Of a DNA stretch of 64,000 nucleotides, positions 16,622-25,117 are shown piece after piece. Source of the DNA: Acidimicrobiales bacterium (GTDB lineage Bacteria > Actinomycetota > Acidimicrobiia > Acidimicrobiales > JACCXE01); the NCBI GenBank assembly GCA_035546775.1, contig DASZWD010000030.1, forward strand, positions 124,001 to 188,000. Direction: 5' to 3'. The notes under the pieces are model-generated. The model was not told the origin of the DNA. It saw only the letters and a program-made list of their open reading frames with translations, and did not search any database. Position numbers and translations under genes: made by a program. Position 1 is the stretch's first letter. Each line of letters begins with the position of its first letter.

Positions 16622-17889
16622 AGCTGCCGGCGTCGCTGGCGCCGATGCGCCATCGCGACTTCGCCATCGTGTGGGCCGCCGGCTTCGTCTCCAACGCCGG
16701 CAGCTGGATGCAGACGGTCGCCGTCGGCGCCTTCGTCACGGCGCGCACCGGGCAGGCGTCGTGGGCCGGACTCGCGGCGGCGGCCGCCTTCCTCCCGATC
16801 GGGCTGCTGGCGCCGATCGGCGGCGCCCTCGCCGACCGCTTCGACCGGCGCATCTTCGTGATGATCGCCAGCATCTTCGAGGCCGTCATGGCGACGTTGC
16901 TGGCGTGGATGGCGGCGACCGGGCGCGCCCACCCGGGATCGGTGACCGTGGTCGTGTTCGTCGCCGGGTGCATCGGCGCGCTGCGCCTCCCGTTCCAGCA
17001 GGCGATGATCCTCGACCTCGTCGAGCGCGACGAGTTCCTCGCGGCGGCCAGCCTCGGCTCGGCCCAGTACAACTTCGGGCGGGTCTTCGGCCCGTCGCTC
17101 GCGGCCGTGGTGATCGCAGTGTGGGGCTACAGCTGGGCCTTCACCGTCAACGCCGTCAGCTTCTTCGCCGTTGTGGCGGCAATGGCCGTCATCCGGCTCC
17201 CCCACATCCGCTCACTCGACGGCACCCGGCTGTGGGAGCGCATTCGCATCGGCGCGCGGGCCACGCGCGCCAACCCGGGAGCGCGGGCCGCCATCACGTT
17301 GATGGCGGTGGTGGCGTTCCTGGTGTCGCCGTTCATCGCGCTCATCCCGGCGCGCGCGTATCAACTTGCACCCCACAACGCCGGTCGCGTCGCCGCCATC
17401 ACCGGCTGGCTCACGACCGCGCAAGGCATCGGCGCGGTAATTGGTGCCCTCGCCATCGCACCTTTGGCGGCGCGCTTCGGTCGGCGTCGCATGCTGCTGC
17501 TCAACGTCGTGGCCACGCCGCTGGCGTTGATCGCCTACGCGGCGGTGCCGAGCGAGGCGGCGGCCGTCGCCCTCCTCGGCCTAGTCGGCGCGCTCTACAT
17601 CGGCGTGCTCTCGGGGTTACAGAACGTGGTGTCGCTGTGGGCGCCCGTCGAACTGCGCGGCCGCATCCTCAGCCTGTACCTCGTCGCCCTCGGTGCCATC
17701 TACCCGATCGGCGGCCTGTTCCAGGGCTGGATCGCCGACAAGATCGGGCTCACCGAGACAACGACGGCGGGCGCGTTGGCCCTTGTCGCCATCGTCGCGG
17801 TGTGGCGCGCCACGCGGCCGACAATCCTCCACCCGCTGACCGATCCGGACGAATTGGGCATCGATCCGGAAAATTTCGCCTCCGTCTGA
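16618..17889 (+). CDS. MFS transporter, EntS/MFS_3-like
   Basis: A 423-residue MFS protein. SLAPMRHRDFAIVWAAGFVSNAGSW and GGALADRFDRRIF are typical of the transmembrane secretion effector group that includes enterobactin exporter EntS. GRVFGPSLAAVVIAVWGY marks the middle helices. It starts with ATG overlapping the previous MFS stop. It probably exports a small molecule, but nothing indicates which. Confidence 0.86.
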   Translation: MKLPASLAPMRHRDFAIVWAAGFVSNAGSWMQTVAVGAFVTARTGQASWAGLAAAAAFLPIGLLAPIGGALADRFDRRIFVMIASIFEAVMATLLAWMAATGRAHPGSVTVVVFVAGCIGALRLPFQQAMILDLVERDEFLAAASLGSAQYNFGRVFGPSLAAVVIAVWGYSWAFTVNAVSFFAVVAAMAVIRLPHIRSLDGTRLWERIRIGARATRANPGARAAITLMAVVAFLVSPFIALIPARAYQLAPHNAGRVAAITGWLTTAQGIGAVIGALAIAPLAARFGRRRMLLLNVVATPLALIAYAAVPSEAAAVALLGLVGALYIGVLSGLQNVVSLWAPVELRGRILSLYLVALGAIYPIGGLFQGWIADKIGLTETTTAGALALVAIVAVWRATRPTILHPLTDPDELGIDPENFASV

Positions 17890-17905
17890 CAAACTGTTGT
17901 CCGCA

Positions 17906-18859
17906 ATGAAGGCTGTTGCACTTCCCCATCGCATGTTTGCCGCGCTTGCCGCGCTGGCGGTTGGGTTCGGCGCGTCCGCGTGCGACCGGTCCGACGCCAA
18001 AGACGCCGCCGCCATCAAGCGCACGACGACCACGTCGAGCACCACCACGAGCACCTCGACGACGACCACGGCGCCGCCGATCGTCGCCCCCGCTGGTCTT
18101 GGTATGGGCTCGAAGGGCCCGCAGGTGCAGGAGCTCGAGACGCGCCTCGCCGCCCAGAAGTACGACCCGGGCAAGGTCGACGGCTACTTCGACTCCTCGA
18201 CCTACCACGCGGTGCTCGCCTTCCAGAAGGTGCACGGGCTCAAGCGCACCGGCCGCGCCACCGACGACGTGCTGAACCTCATCGGCACGGTCGGCGCGCC
18301 GGGACCGATGCTGCCCGCCGGCGGCGCGACGCGCGTCGAGGTCGACCTCCAGCGCCAGATCCTCCAGCTCTACGTCGGCGGCGCGCTCAACAGGGTGGTC
18401 GACGTGTCGACCGGCTCGGGCAAGAAGTACTGCGTGCCCGGCGACGGCTGCGCCACCGCGGTCACGCCCGGCGGGTCCTACAAGGTGTTTTTCCGCCGCA
18501 ACGGCTGGCGCACGAGCAAGCTCGGCAAGCTCTACAACCCGCTGTACTTCAACGGCGGCATCGCCATTCACGGAGAGCCGGCGGTGCCCGCCTACCCGGC
18601 GTCGCACGGCTGCGTGCGCATCCCGATGTACGTGTCGTACTACTTCCCGAGCCTCGTGCCCAACGGCACGCCGGTCTACGTGATCGGTGGCGCGAAGGCC
18701 GCCGTGCCGTTCAACGAGCCGGCACCGAACGGCGAGACGGGTACCGGTGGTCCGGCCACGACAACCAGCACCACCGCGGCACCGGCTACGACGACTACGA
18801 CAACCCACAGCATCTTCCCGACGACCACAACGTCGTCGACCACCACCACGACGCCGTAA
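17906..18859 (+). CDS. L,D-transpeptidase with peptidoglycan-binding domain and Thr-rich linkers
   Basis: A 317-residue exported enzyme. A signal peptide ending near FGASAC (a weak lipobox) is followed by a Thr/Ser stalk, a peptidoglycan-binding domain (GSKGPQVQELETRLAAQKYDPG) and a YkuD catalytic domain. HGEPAVPAYPASHGCVRIPM holds the catalytic His, Ser and Cys near residue 235. It should form 3-3 cross-links or attach proteins to peptidoglycan. A Thr/Ser tail of about 40 residues ends the protein. ATG 17906 is 16 bp after the MFS gene. Confidence 0.9.
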   Translation: MKAVALPHRMFAALAALAVGFGASACDRSDAKDAAAIKRTTTTSSTTTSTSTTTTAPPIVAPAGLGMGSKGPQVQELETRLAAQKYDPGKVDGYFDSSTYHAVLAFQKVHGLKRTGRATDDVLNLIGTVGAPGPMLPAGGATRVEVDLQRQILQLYVGGALNRVVDVSTGSGKKYCVPGDGCATAVTPGGSYKVFFRRNGWRTSKLGKLYNPLYFNGGIAIHGEPAVPAYPASHGCVRIPMYVSYYFPSLVPNGTPVYVIGGAKAAVPFNEPAPNGETGTGGPATTTSTTAAPATTTTTTHSIFPTTTTSSTTTTTP

Positions 18860-18869
18860 GTCCGGGCGT

Positions 18870-19652
18870 TCAGGCGAAGGGGTCGGCGAAGGGATCGTCG
18901 GCAGCGGGCGTAGGAACGACGTCGTCCTCGGCGTAGCCCGCGTAGCCCGTCTCTTCGAGTTGCTGGGCCAATTCGGGGCCGCCGGTGGCCACGATGCGAC
19001 CTCCGGCCAGGACGTGCACGACGTCGGGGCGCAGCTCGGTCAGCAGACGCGAGTAGTGGGTGATCGCCAGCACGCCGAGGTTGTCCTCCTGCGTGGCCGC
19101 TTCGATGCGGCGGGCCACGTCGCGCAACGCGTCGACGTCGAGGCCCGAGTCGAGCTCGTCGAGAATGGCGAACTTCGGGCGCAGCACGCCGAGCTGCATG
19201 GTCTCGTTGCGCTTGCGCTCGCCGCCCGACAGGTCGACGTTGAGCGGGCGGTGGATGAACCGCTCGTCGAAGCCGATGCGCGCCGCCTCGGCGCGGATGA
19301 GGTCCCCCACCGGCTCGACGGCGCGGCCACTGGCGCGGAACGCCTCGGTCAGCGCGTCGGTCACCGAGACGCCCGGCACTTCGATCGGGTACTGCATGGC
19401 GAGGAACAAGCCGCGCTGGGCGCGCTCCCAGGCCGGCAGTGCCAGCAGGTTCTCGCCGTCGAGTTCGACGACGCCACCGGTGACCTCGTAGCCCGGTTTG
19501 CCGGCGAGCACGTGGCTCAGCGTCGACTTGCCCGAACCGTTGGGTCCCATGACAGCGTGCACCTCACCGCTGCGCACCTCGAGGTCGATGCCCTTGAGGA
19601 TGTCGCGGCCGGGAATCGACGCCGTGAGCCCACGGATGGAGAGCACGCTCAC
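18870..19652 (-). CDS. sufC: SufC, Fe-S assembly ATPase (copy 2)
   Basis: A 260-residue second SufC. Walker A GPNGSGKST, signature LSGGERKRNET and Walker B AILDELDSGLDVDALR are intact, so it should be active. Unlike copy 1 it has an acidic Pro/Asp C-terminal tail (PTPAADDPFADPFA). GTG 19652 overlaps the Rieske ferredoxin stop (GTGA), giving the order sufD-Rieske-sufC. This operon has its own SufC partner for SufD while sufB stands alone. Confidence 0.94.
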   Translation of the reverse strand: MSVLSIRGLTASIPGRDILKGIDLEVRSGEVHAVMGPNGSGKSTLSHVLAGKPGYEVTGGVVELDGENLLALPAWERAQRGLFLAMQYPIEVPGVSVTDALTEAFRASGRAVEPVGDLIRAEAARIGFDERFIHRPLNVDLSGGERKRNETMQLGVLRPKFAILDELDSGLDVDALRDVARRIEAATQEDNLGVLAITHYSRLLTELRPDVVHVLAGGRIVATGGPELAQQLEETGYAGYAEDDVVPTPAADDPFADPFA

Positions 19653-19963
19653 GGCAACTCCACGTATACGTCGTCGCCGTCGACCTCGGTGGCGTACACC
19701 GGGACGGGGGCGGTAGCGGGCAGGCACTGCGGTTCGCCGTCGAGCAGGCTGAACGTCGAGCCGTGCTTCGGGCACTCGAGTTCGAGTTCGCCGGCGTACA
19801 GCTCGCCTTCGGACAGCGAGTAGTCGGCGTGCGAGCAGACGTCGCCGATGGCATACACGCGCCCGCCGATCAACGCCGCAGCGATCTTGTGGCCCTCGAC
19901 TTCGAAACGCGTCGCCGCCTCGTCGGACAGCTCCTTCACCGAACACAGACGCACCCGGCTCAC
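19649..19963 (-). CDS. Rieske-type [2Fe-2S] ferredoxin
   Basis: A 104-residue protein with one Rieske domain. CSHADYSLSEGEL supplies Cys-x-His and CPKHGSTFSLLDG supplies Cys-x2-His, the complete cluster ligand set of soluble BphA3-like ferredoxins. GTG 19963 overlaps the sufD stop and its own TGA overlaps sufC2, so it is embedded in the operon. In several actinobacteria a Rieske gene accompanies suf genes; a role in electron supply for cluster assembly is plausible but unproven. Confidence 0.92.
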   Translation of the reverse strand: MSRVRLCSVKELSDEAATRFEVEGHKIAAALIGGRVYAIGDVCSHADYSLSEGELYAGELELECPKHGSTFSLLDGEPQCLPATAPVPVYATEVDGDDVYVELP

Positions 19964-21174
19964 AGCACCCCTCCGGCGGCGGCGAACTTCAGGGCAACGG
20001 CGGTGCGCAGCGCGTCGCGCAGCTCGACGACGGGCGTGCGCTCGATGATGTCGTCGAAGAAACCGAGCACGATGAGCCGCTCGGCCACTTCGGTCGGCAC
20101 GCCCCGGGCTTCCAGGTAGAAGCGCTGGTCGGCGTCGACGGGCCCGACGGCGGACGCGTGCGAACACTTCACGTCGTTCTCTTCGATCTCGAGGTTGGGC
20201 ACCGAGTCGGCGTGGGCGCCCTCGCCGAGGACAAGGTTGCGATTGGTCTGGAACGCCGCTGATCCCGAGGCGCCGGGACGGATGCGGATGAGGCCCGAGT
20301 ACACCGACCGGGACGTGTCGGTCAGCACGCCCTTGAACAGCAGATCGCTGCTGGTCTTGGGCGCGTGGTGGTCCTGCATCGTGCGGAAGTCGTGGATCTG
20401 CTCGCCCGAACCGAAGTAGGCGGCGATGAGTTCGGCTGAGGCACCCGGGCCGAGGACCTTGGAGTCGAGCCGGGCGCGGGCGTACGCGCCGCCGAGCGCG
20501 ATCGCCGCGCAGGTGAGGTGGCCGTCGCGTTCGACGCGCGCACCGGCCGTGGCGATCTGCCACACCTTCGGCCCGAGCGCCTGGACGGACTCGTAGCGCA
20601 GCGAGGCGTTGGCGCCGGCGCACAGTTCGACGACGGGCAGGATCAGCGCGTCGATCTCGGCCGAGAGCGCCACGTCGAGCACGGTGACATTGGCCGACGT
20701 GCCGGCGCGCACCAGGATGCGGGGATACACGAGGGCGCCGTCGACGGTGACGTCGTGGACCACGACCACGGGCGTGTCGACGACGGCGTTGGCGGCGACG
20801 TCGACGACGACGCCCGACTCGCTGTAGGCGTCGTTGCGCAGGGTGAAGGCGTCGGGCTCGCTGATCGCCGAGCCCAGCTCGGCCGGAGCCTCGGCGAAGT
20901 CGGACAGCGCGCGCACGCTCAAGCCGGGAGCGTTGACCTCGAGGTGCACGATGCGGTCGTCGCGCACGACGACGAGGGCGGCGCGCTCGGCGGGCACGAG
21001 CGGGTGCTCGACCGCCGGATCCGCGGGGCCGGCGTCGGCCACGGCGGCGTAGCGGCCGAGGTCGAGACCGTCGATACGGCTGTAGCGCCACACTTCGAGG
21101 TCGGAAGTAGGCAGCGCGACGCCGTTCAAAGTCGCCTCGGCCGAGGCGCGTCGGGTCACCAGCCAGTCATTCAC
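19960..21174 (-). CDS. sufD: SufD, Fe-S scaffold subunit
   Basis: A 404-residue beta-helix protein of the SufB/SufD family. The C-terminal core KTSSDLLFKGVLTDTSRSVYSGLIRI and DVKCSHASAVGPVD (near residue 340) contain the conserved His and Cys region. It partners SufB and SufC for cluster assembly and iron entry. Start ATG at 21174. The upstream FAD oxidoreductase ends 17 bp before it, so read-through from that gene is possible; no copy of the sufB/sufC1 element precedes it. Confidence 0.93.
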   Translation of the reverse strand: MNDWLVTRRASAEATLNGVALPTSDLEVWRYSRIDGLDLGRYAAVADAGPADPAVEHPLVPAERAALVVVRDDRIVHLEVNAPGLSVRALSDFAEAPAELGSAISEPDAFTLRNDAYSESGVVVDVAANAVVDTPVVVVHDVTVDGALVYPRILVRAGTSANVTVLDVALSAEIDALILPVVELCAGANASLRYESVQALGPKVWQIATAGARVERDGHLTCAAIALGGAYARARLDSKVLGPGASAELIAAYFGSGEQIHDFRTMQDHHAPKTSSDLLFKGVLTDTSRSVYSGLIRIRPGASGSAAFQTNRNLVLGEGAHADSVPNLEIEENDVKCSHASAVGPVDADQRFYLEARGVPTEVAERLIVLGFFDDIIERTPVVELRDALRTAVALKFAAAGGVL

Positions 21175-21191
21175 GGGATGGCAACTCTAGG

Positions 21192-22439
21192 TCACAGGCC
21201 TCCGACCCCAAACATCTCGGCGACCCGCACCGCGCTTTCGACCCCGTCCTCGTGGAAGCCCCACCCCCAGTAGGCGCCGCAGTAGTGGGTGCGGTTGACG
21301 CCGCTGATCTCCTTGTGCCGCCGCTGGGCGTCACGGCCCGCAGCCGTGAACACCGGATGGGCGTAATCGATGCGCTGGATGACCGTGGACGGGTCGATCG
21401 CCGCGGTGTGGTTGAGCGTGACGCAGAACTCGCGGTCGGCCCGCAGCGACTGGAGGCGGTTCATGTAATACGTGACCGTCGTCAGCGGGGGCGGGTCGGC
21501 CAGCAGGTGGAAGTTCCAGCTCGCCCAGGCCCGCCGCCGCCGCGGCAGCAGCGAACGGTCGGTGTGCAGCACGGCCTCGTTGTGCTGGTACGGAATGGCG
21601 CCGAGGATCTCGTGTTCGCGACCTGACGCGTCGGTCAACCGCCGCAGCGCCTGGTCGGAGTGCACCGCGAACACCACTTCGTCGAAGCGCCGCGCCTCGC
21701 CGCCTGTGGGCTGCACCAGCACGTGGTCGTCGAGACGCGTCACCGCCGCCACCGGCGCCTTCACGTGAATCCGGTCGCGCATCGGGGCCACGAGCGCTTC
21801 GACGTAGCGGTGCGAACCGCCCACCACTGTGCGCCACTTCGGCCGCCCGCGAATGGCGAGCATGCCGTGGTTGTCGAAGAACTCGGCGAGGAACGACGCC
21901 GGGAACTCCCACATCTGGCGTGGATCGGCCGACCACACCGACGAGGCCTGCGGCACGATCAGCCGGTCGATGAAGGCCCGCGAGAAACGCTTGCGCTCGA
22001 GCCAGGCGCCGAGCGATTCGTCGCCCTCGGGGTCGTCGAGCAGTTCGCTCGCTTCGCGGTGGAAGCGGTTGAGGTCGTTGAGCATCCGGTAGAAGCCGGG
22101 TTGGAGGGCGTGGGTGCGCTTGGCGAAGATGCCGTTGACGCCGGTGCTGGCGTACTCGAAATCGCCGTGGTCGTCGGTGACCGAAAAGCTCATGTCCGAG
22201 GGCTGCCAGCCCACGCCGAGGGTGCGCAACAACCGCTCGAATAGCGGGTAGTTGCGGTCGTTGAACACGATGAAGCCGGTGTCGACCCAGTACGTGTTGT
22301 CGGCGGTGTCGACCCGGACGGTGTTGGTGTGGCCGCCGATGTAGTCGCCGGCCTCGAAGACCGTGACGGCGTGTTTGCGCCGCAAGAGGTGGGCGGCTAC
22401 GAGTCCCGAGACGCCGCCGCCGATGACCGCGATCTCCAC
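21192..22439 (-). CDS. FAD-dependent amine-oxidase-fold oxidoreductase (COG2907-like)
   Basis: A 415-residue flavoprotein starting with GTG 22439. VIGGGVSGLVAAHLLRR is the FAD-binding Rossmann motif and FEAGDYIGGHTNTV the second FAD motif; WVDTGFIVFNDRNYPLF and YCGAYWGWGFHEDGV are characteristic of COG2907 proteins. These are repeatedly found next to DUF1365 and cyclopropane-synthase genes, as here, and are implicated in modifying membrane fatty acids. It is divergent from the methyltransferase at 22471 with shared inverted repeats between them. Confidence 0.85.
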   Translation of the reverse strand: MEIAVIGGGVSGLVAAHLLRRKHAVTVFEAGDYIGGHTNTVRVDTADNTYWVDTGFIVFNDRNYPLFERLLRTLGVGWQPSDMSFSVTDDHGDFEYASTGVNGIFAKRTHALQPGFYRMLNDLNRFHREASELLDDPEGDESLGAWLERKRFSRAFIDRLIVPQASSVWSADPRQMWEFPASFLAEFFDNHGMLAIRGRPKWRTVVGGSHRYVEALVAPMRDRIHVKAPVAAVTRLDDHVLVQPTGGEARRFDEVVFAVHSDQALRRLTDASGREHEILGAIPYQHNEAVLHTDRSLLPRRRRAWASWNFHLLADPPPLTTVTYYMNRLQSLRADREFCVTLNHTAAIDPSTVIQRIDYAHPVFTAAGRDAQRRHKEISGVNRTHYCGAYWGWGFHEDGVESAVRVAEMFGVGGL

Positions 22440-22443
22440 GGAA

Positions 22444-22476
22444 TGTCATCCGGTGCCGCCCGGGCTCCGGATGACA
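22444..22476. promoter_or_regulatory. inverted repeat, copy 1 of lipid-cluster operator
   Basis: TGTCATCCGG and CCGGATGACA form a perfect 10-bp inverted repeat separated by 13 bp, lying between divergent genes and overlapping the start codon of the plus-strand methyltransferase. The same halves, fused, recur at 24357-24370. Confidence 0.65.
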
Positions 22477-23526
22477 GATATGACGGCTCGCCGCTACGAA
22501 CTGCTCGATCGCGCTCTCAGCCTCGGGGTCGTGCCCGACGCCGCGCTGCGACTCGGATCACGCCTCAGCGCCTGGAACCGGGAGCGCAACGAGGCGCGCG
22601 GCGGCGTCGAAGCCCAGGAGCGCCGCAGCGCCGACATCGTCGCCCACATGTCGACCGGGCCGGTGGCCGAGCTGCCCGCCAAGGCGAACGAGCAGCACTA
22701 CGAACTGCCGGCCGATTTCATGGCGCTGTTCATGGGGGCGCGGCGCAAGTACAGCTGCTGCTACTGGCCCGCGGGCGTCGACACCCTCGACGCCGCCGAG
22801 GACGCCATGCTGCGCCTCACCTGCGAACGGGCGCGCATCGCCGACGGCATGCAGGTCCTCGACCTCGGCTGCGGCTGGGGCGCGCTGTCGCTGTGGATGG
22901 CGGAGCACTACGACGTGTGCATTGTGGCGGTGTCGAACTCGCAGTCGCAGCGCGCCTGGATCGAAGCCGAACGCGACCGCCGGGGGCTGACCGAGAAGCT
23001 CGAAGTGATCACCGCCGACGTCAACGCATTCGAGCCCGAAGGCAGCTTCGATCGCGTCGTGTCCGTCGAGATGTTCGAGCACATGCGCAACTGGAAGGAG
23101 CTGCTGCACCGCATCTCCACGTGGCTAAAGCCCGATGGCCTGCTGTTCGTCCACGTGTTCTCGCACCGCAGCCTCGCCTACCGCTTCGCCGACACCTGGG
23201 CGTCGGAGCGATTCTTCACCGCCGGCACGATGCCGTCGCACGACCTGTTGCTCCGCTTCGGTGAGGACTTCGCCGTGCGTGAGCGCTGGGCGCTCGACGG
23301 TTCGCACTACGCCAAGACGCTCGCCGCGTGGCTCGAGCGCTTCGACGCCCGCCGCGACGAGGCCCTCGCCGTCCTGCGCCGGGACCGTTCCGAGTCCGAG
23401 GCCCGCCGCCTTGTCGCCACGTGGCGACTGTTCTTCATCTCTACGAAGGAGATTTGGAGCTGGCGCCGGGGGAACGCCTGGATGGTGTCGCACTACCTGC
23501 TCGATCCGTCGCCTGCGCAGCGATAG
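22471..23526 (+). CDS. cyclopropane-fatty-acid-synthase-like methyltransferase 1
   Basis: A 351-residue SAM-dependent methyltransferase (345-350 depending on which ATG, 22471 or 22480, is used). The SAM motif VLDLGCGWGALSLWMA is near residue 130, SVEMFEHMRNW follows at about 195, and WASERFFTAGTMPSHDLL and WRLFFISTKEIW mark the C-terminal region. It lacks the longer N-terminal domain of classical Cfa and resembles the shorter coclaurine N-methyltransferase-like branch. Probable target is an unsaturated acyl chain. Its end overlaps the opposite-strand hydrolase by 86 bp. Confidence 0.82.
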   Translation: MTDMTARRYELLDRALSLGVVPDAALRLGSRLSAWNRERNEARGGVEAQERRSADIVAHMSTGPVAELPAKANEQHYELPADFMALFMGARRKYSCCYWPAGVDTLDAAEDAMLRLTCERARIADGMQVLDLGCGWGALSLWMAEHYDVCIVAVSNSQSQRAWIEAERDRRGLTEKLEVITADVNAFEPEGSFDRVVSVEMFEHMRNWKELLHRISTWLKPDGLLFVHVFSHRSLAYRFADTWASERFFTAGTMPSHDLLLRFGEDFAVRERWALDGSHYAKTLAAWLERFDARRDEALAVLRRDRSESEARRLVATWRLFFISTKEIWSWRRGNAWMVSHYLLDPSPAQR

Positions 23527-24361
23527 GGCCGATCACGTCGGCGGCGATCCGACGGTAGAGCTCTCCGTCGAACAGATCGCTGGCGTGGCCGTGACCCGGA
23601 CGCCACCACACCGTCGCCGTCGTGCCGGCGCGTGCCGCCAGTGCCTCGACCTGATCGGCGCCGAAGTACCAGTCGTCGGGGTCGTGGACGAGCAGCAGCG
23701 GTGCCGGGGCGATGTTCGCCACGACGTCGATCGGGTCGCACCACCCGAGCCCGGCCACGTCGACGAGGCGCACGCGCATGAACAACCGCATCCCGCCCCG
23801 GGTGATGCCAGAGCTGGCGGCGCGCAGGAGCCGAGCGACGCCTTGGCGTGGCCGCTCCGGCGTCCACCAACCCGGACCCGAGATCGAAACGACGGCGTCG
23901 GGGACCCGCAGGCCGCGTTCGGCTGCCGTGCCGCAGTACACGACCGAAGCCGCCGCGCCCAGGCTGACGCCGACCAGAACGAGCGCCTGGCCCGCCGGCA
24001 CGGCGGCGACGGCGGCGGCGACGTCAGCGGACTCGACCGAGCCGAGCGTGCTGGCGCCGCCCGAGTGCCCGTGGCCCCGCAACTCGAGCACCACGACGTT
24101 GGCGTGGGCCGCCATGGCCGAGGCGAACTCGACCAGCTTGGAATGACGATGCCAGTGCCCGAATCCGGGGGCGATGAGGACGGTCACCCCGCTGGTCGGC
24201 GGGCCGGCGAGCGTGACGGTATGCAGCCGCACGCCATCGCTGGTGGTGACGTAGCCGTCGACCCCGGCGCGGTAGCGCGGGGCGATGACGTAGTTGCGCA
24301 TCCAGGCTCCGAGCACACCACCGAGACGCATCGCAGCTTTCCTACGGGGCTGATCCGTCAT
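23441..24361 (-). CDS. alpha/beta hydrolase in lipid cluster
   Basis: A 306-residue protein with APGFGHWHRHSK, RGHGHSGGAS, a nucleophile elbow VGVSLGAAASV and late acid/His motifs VHDPDDWYFG and WRPGHGHASD. The ATG at 24361 lies within the palindrome GTCATCCGGATGAC. It is divergent from DUF1365 and convergent with the methyltransferase, overlapping it at the 3' end. The family suggests an esterase, lipase or thioesterase; membership of the lipid-modifying cluster is the only clue to substrate. Confidence 0.78.
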   Translation of the reverse strand: MTDQPRRKAAMRLGGVLGAWMRNYVIAPRYRAGVDGYVTTSDGVRLHTVTLAGPPTSGVTVLIAPGFGHWHRHSKLVEFASAMAAHANVVVLELRGHGHSGGASTLGSVESADVAAAVAAVPAGQALVLVGVSLGAAASVVYCGTAAERGLRVPDAVVSISGPGWWTPERPRQGVARLLRAASSGITRGGMRLFMRVRLVDVAGLGWCDPIDVVANIAPAPLLLVHDPDDWYFGADQVEALAARAGTTATVWWRPGHGHASDLFDGELYRRIAADVIGPIAAQATDRAGSATPSRRSPGASSKSPS

Positions 24362-24370
24362 CCGGATGAC
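24357..24370. promoter_or_regulatory. perfect palindrome, copy 2 of lipid-cluster operator
   Basis: GTCATCCGGATGAC is a perfect 14-bp palindrome between the divergent hydrolase and DUF1365 genes, 21 bp before the latter. It is made of the same half-sites as 22444-22476, so a single dimeric regulator could bind both regions. Confidence 0.65.
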
Positions 24371-24391
24371 CCGTGGCGACGGATAGAGGTC

Positions 24392-25117
24392 ATGGCCGTG
24401 GGAACCGCCAGCGCCGTGTACGAGGGCACCGTGCGCCACCGCCGCTACACCGAGCACCCCCAGGTGTTCACGCACCGCGTCGCCATGGCGTACCTCGACC
24501 TCGCCGAGATGCCGACGTCGTTAGGCAGCGGGTTCAGCTTCGAGCGGTCCGACTTCATGGGCGACCCCGCCCAACCGCTCGACGAGTGCGTACGCGACGC
24601 CGTCGCCGCGGGGCTCGCCTTCCGGCCGACCGGGGCCGTCCGCCTGTTGACGACGCTGCGCAGCTTCGGCCACAGCTTCAACCCGGCCAGCTTCTACTAC
24701 TGCTTCGACGAATCGGACCGATTGCAGGCCGTCGCCGTCGAGGTGACCAACACTCCGTGGCGTGAACGTCACACCTACGTCATGGCGTGCGACCCCGAAC
24801 GCACGACCACGGCGAGGGTGACCAAGCGCCTCCACGTCTCCCCGTTCTTGGACATGGATCACACCTACAACTTCACCCTCCGCCCGCCCTCGAGCACGCT
24901 GTTCGTGCACATCGACAACTTCCAGGACGATCGGCGCGTGTTCGACGCCACGCTGCACCTCGAACGCCAACCGTTCGATCGCGCCACGCTGCGCCGCATC
25001 GCCTGGCGATATCCGCTCCCGAGCCGGCGTCATCTCGCACTGATCTACGGTCACGCTGCCGCGCTGTCGGCCCGGGGCGTGAAGGTGCGGCGTCACCGCA
25101 AGGCGGTCTCCGCGTGA
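24392..25117 (+). CDS. DUF1365 family protein
   Basis: A 241-residue protein of DUF1365. It begins with YEGTVRHRRYTEHPQVFTHRVAMAYLDL, the family signature, followed by LRSFGHSFNPASFYYCFD near residue 95 and KRLHVSPFLDMDHTYNF near 150. The biochemical role is not established, but the gene is almost always next to COG2907 and Cfa-like genes, which matches this locus. ATG 24392 was chosen at the conserved start. Its TGA overlaps the next methyltransferase ATG. Confidence 0.88.
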   Translation: MAVGTASAVYEGTVRHRRYTEHPQVFTHRVAMAYLDLAEMPTSLGSGFSFERSDFMGDPAQPLDECVRDAVAAGLAFRPTGAVRLLTTLRSFGHSFNPASFYYCFDESDRLQAVAVEVTNTPWRERHTYVMACDPERTTTARVTKRLHVSPFLDMDHTYNFTLRPPSSTLFVHIDNFQDDRRVFDATLHLERQPFDRATLRRIAWRYPLPSRRHLALIYGHAAALSARGVKVRRHRKAVSA

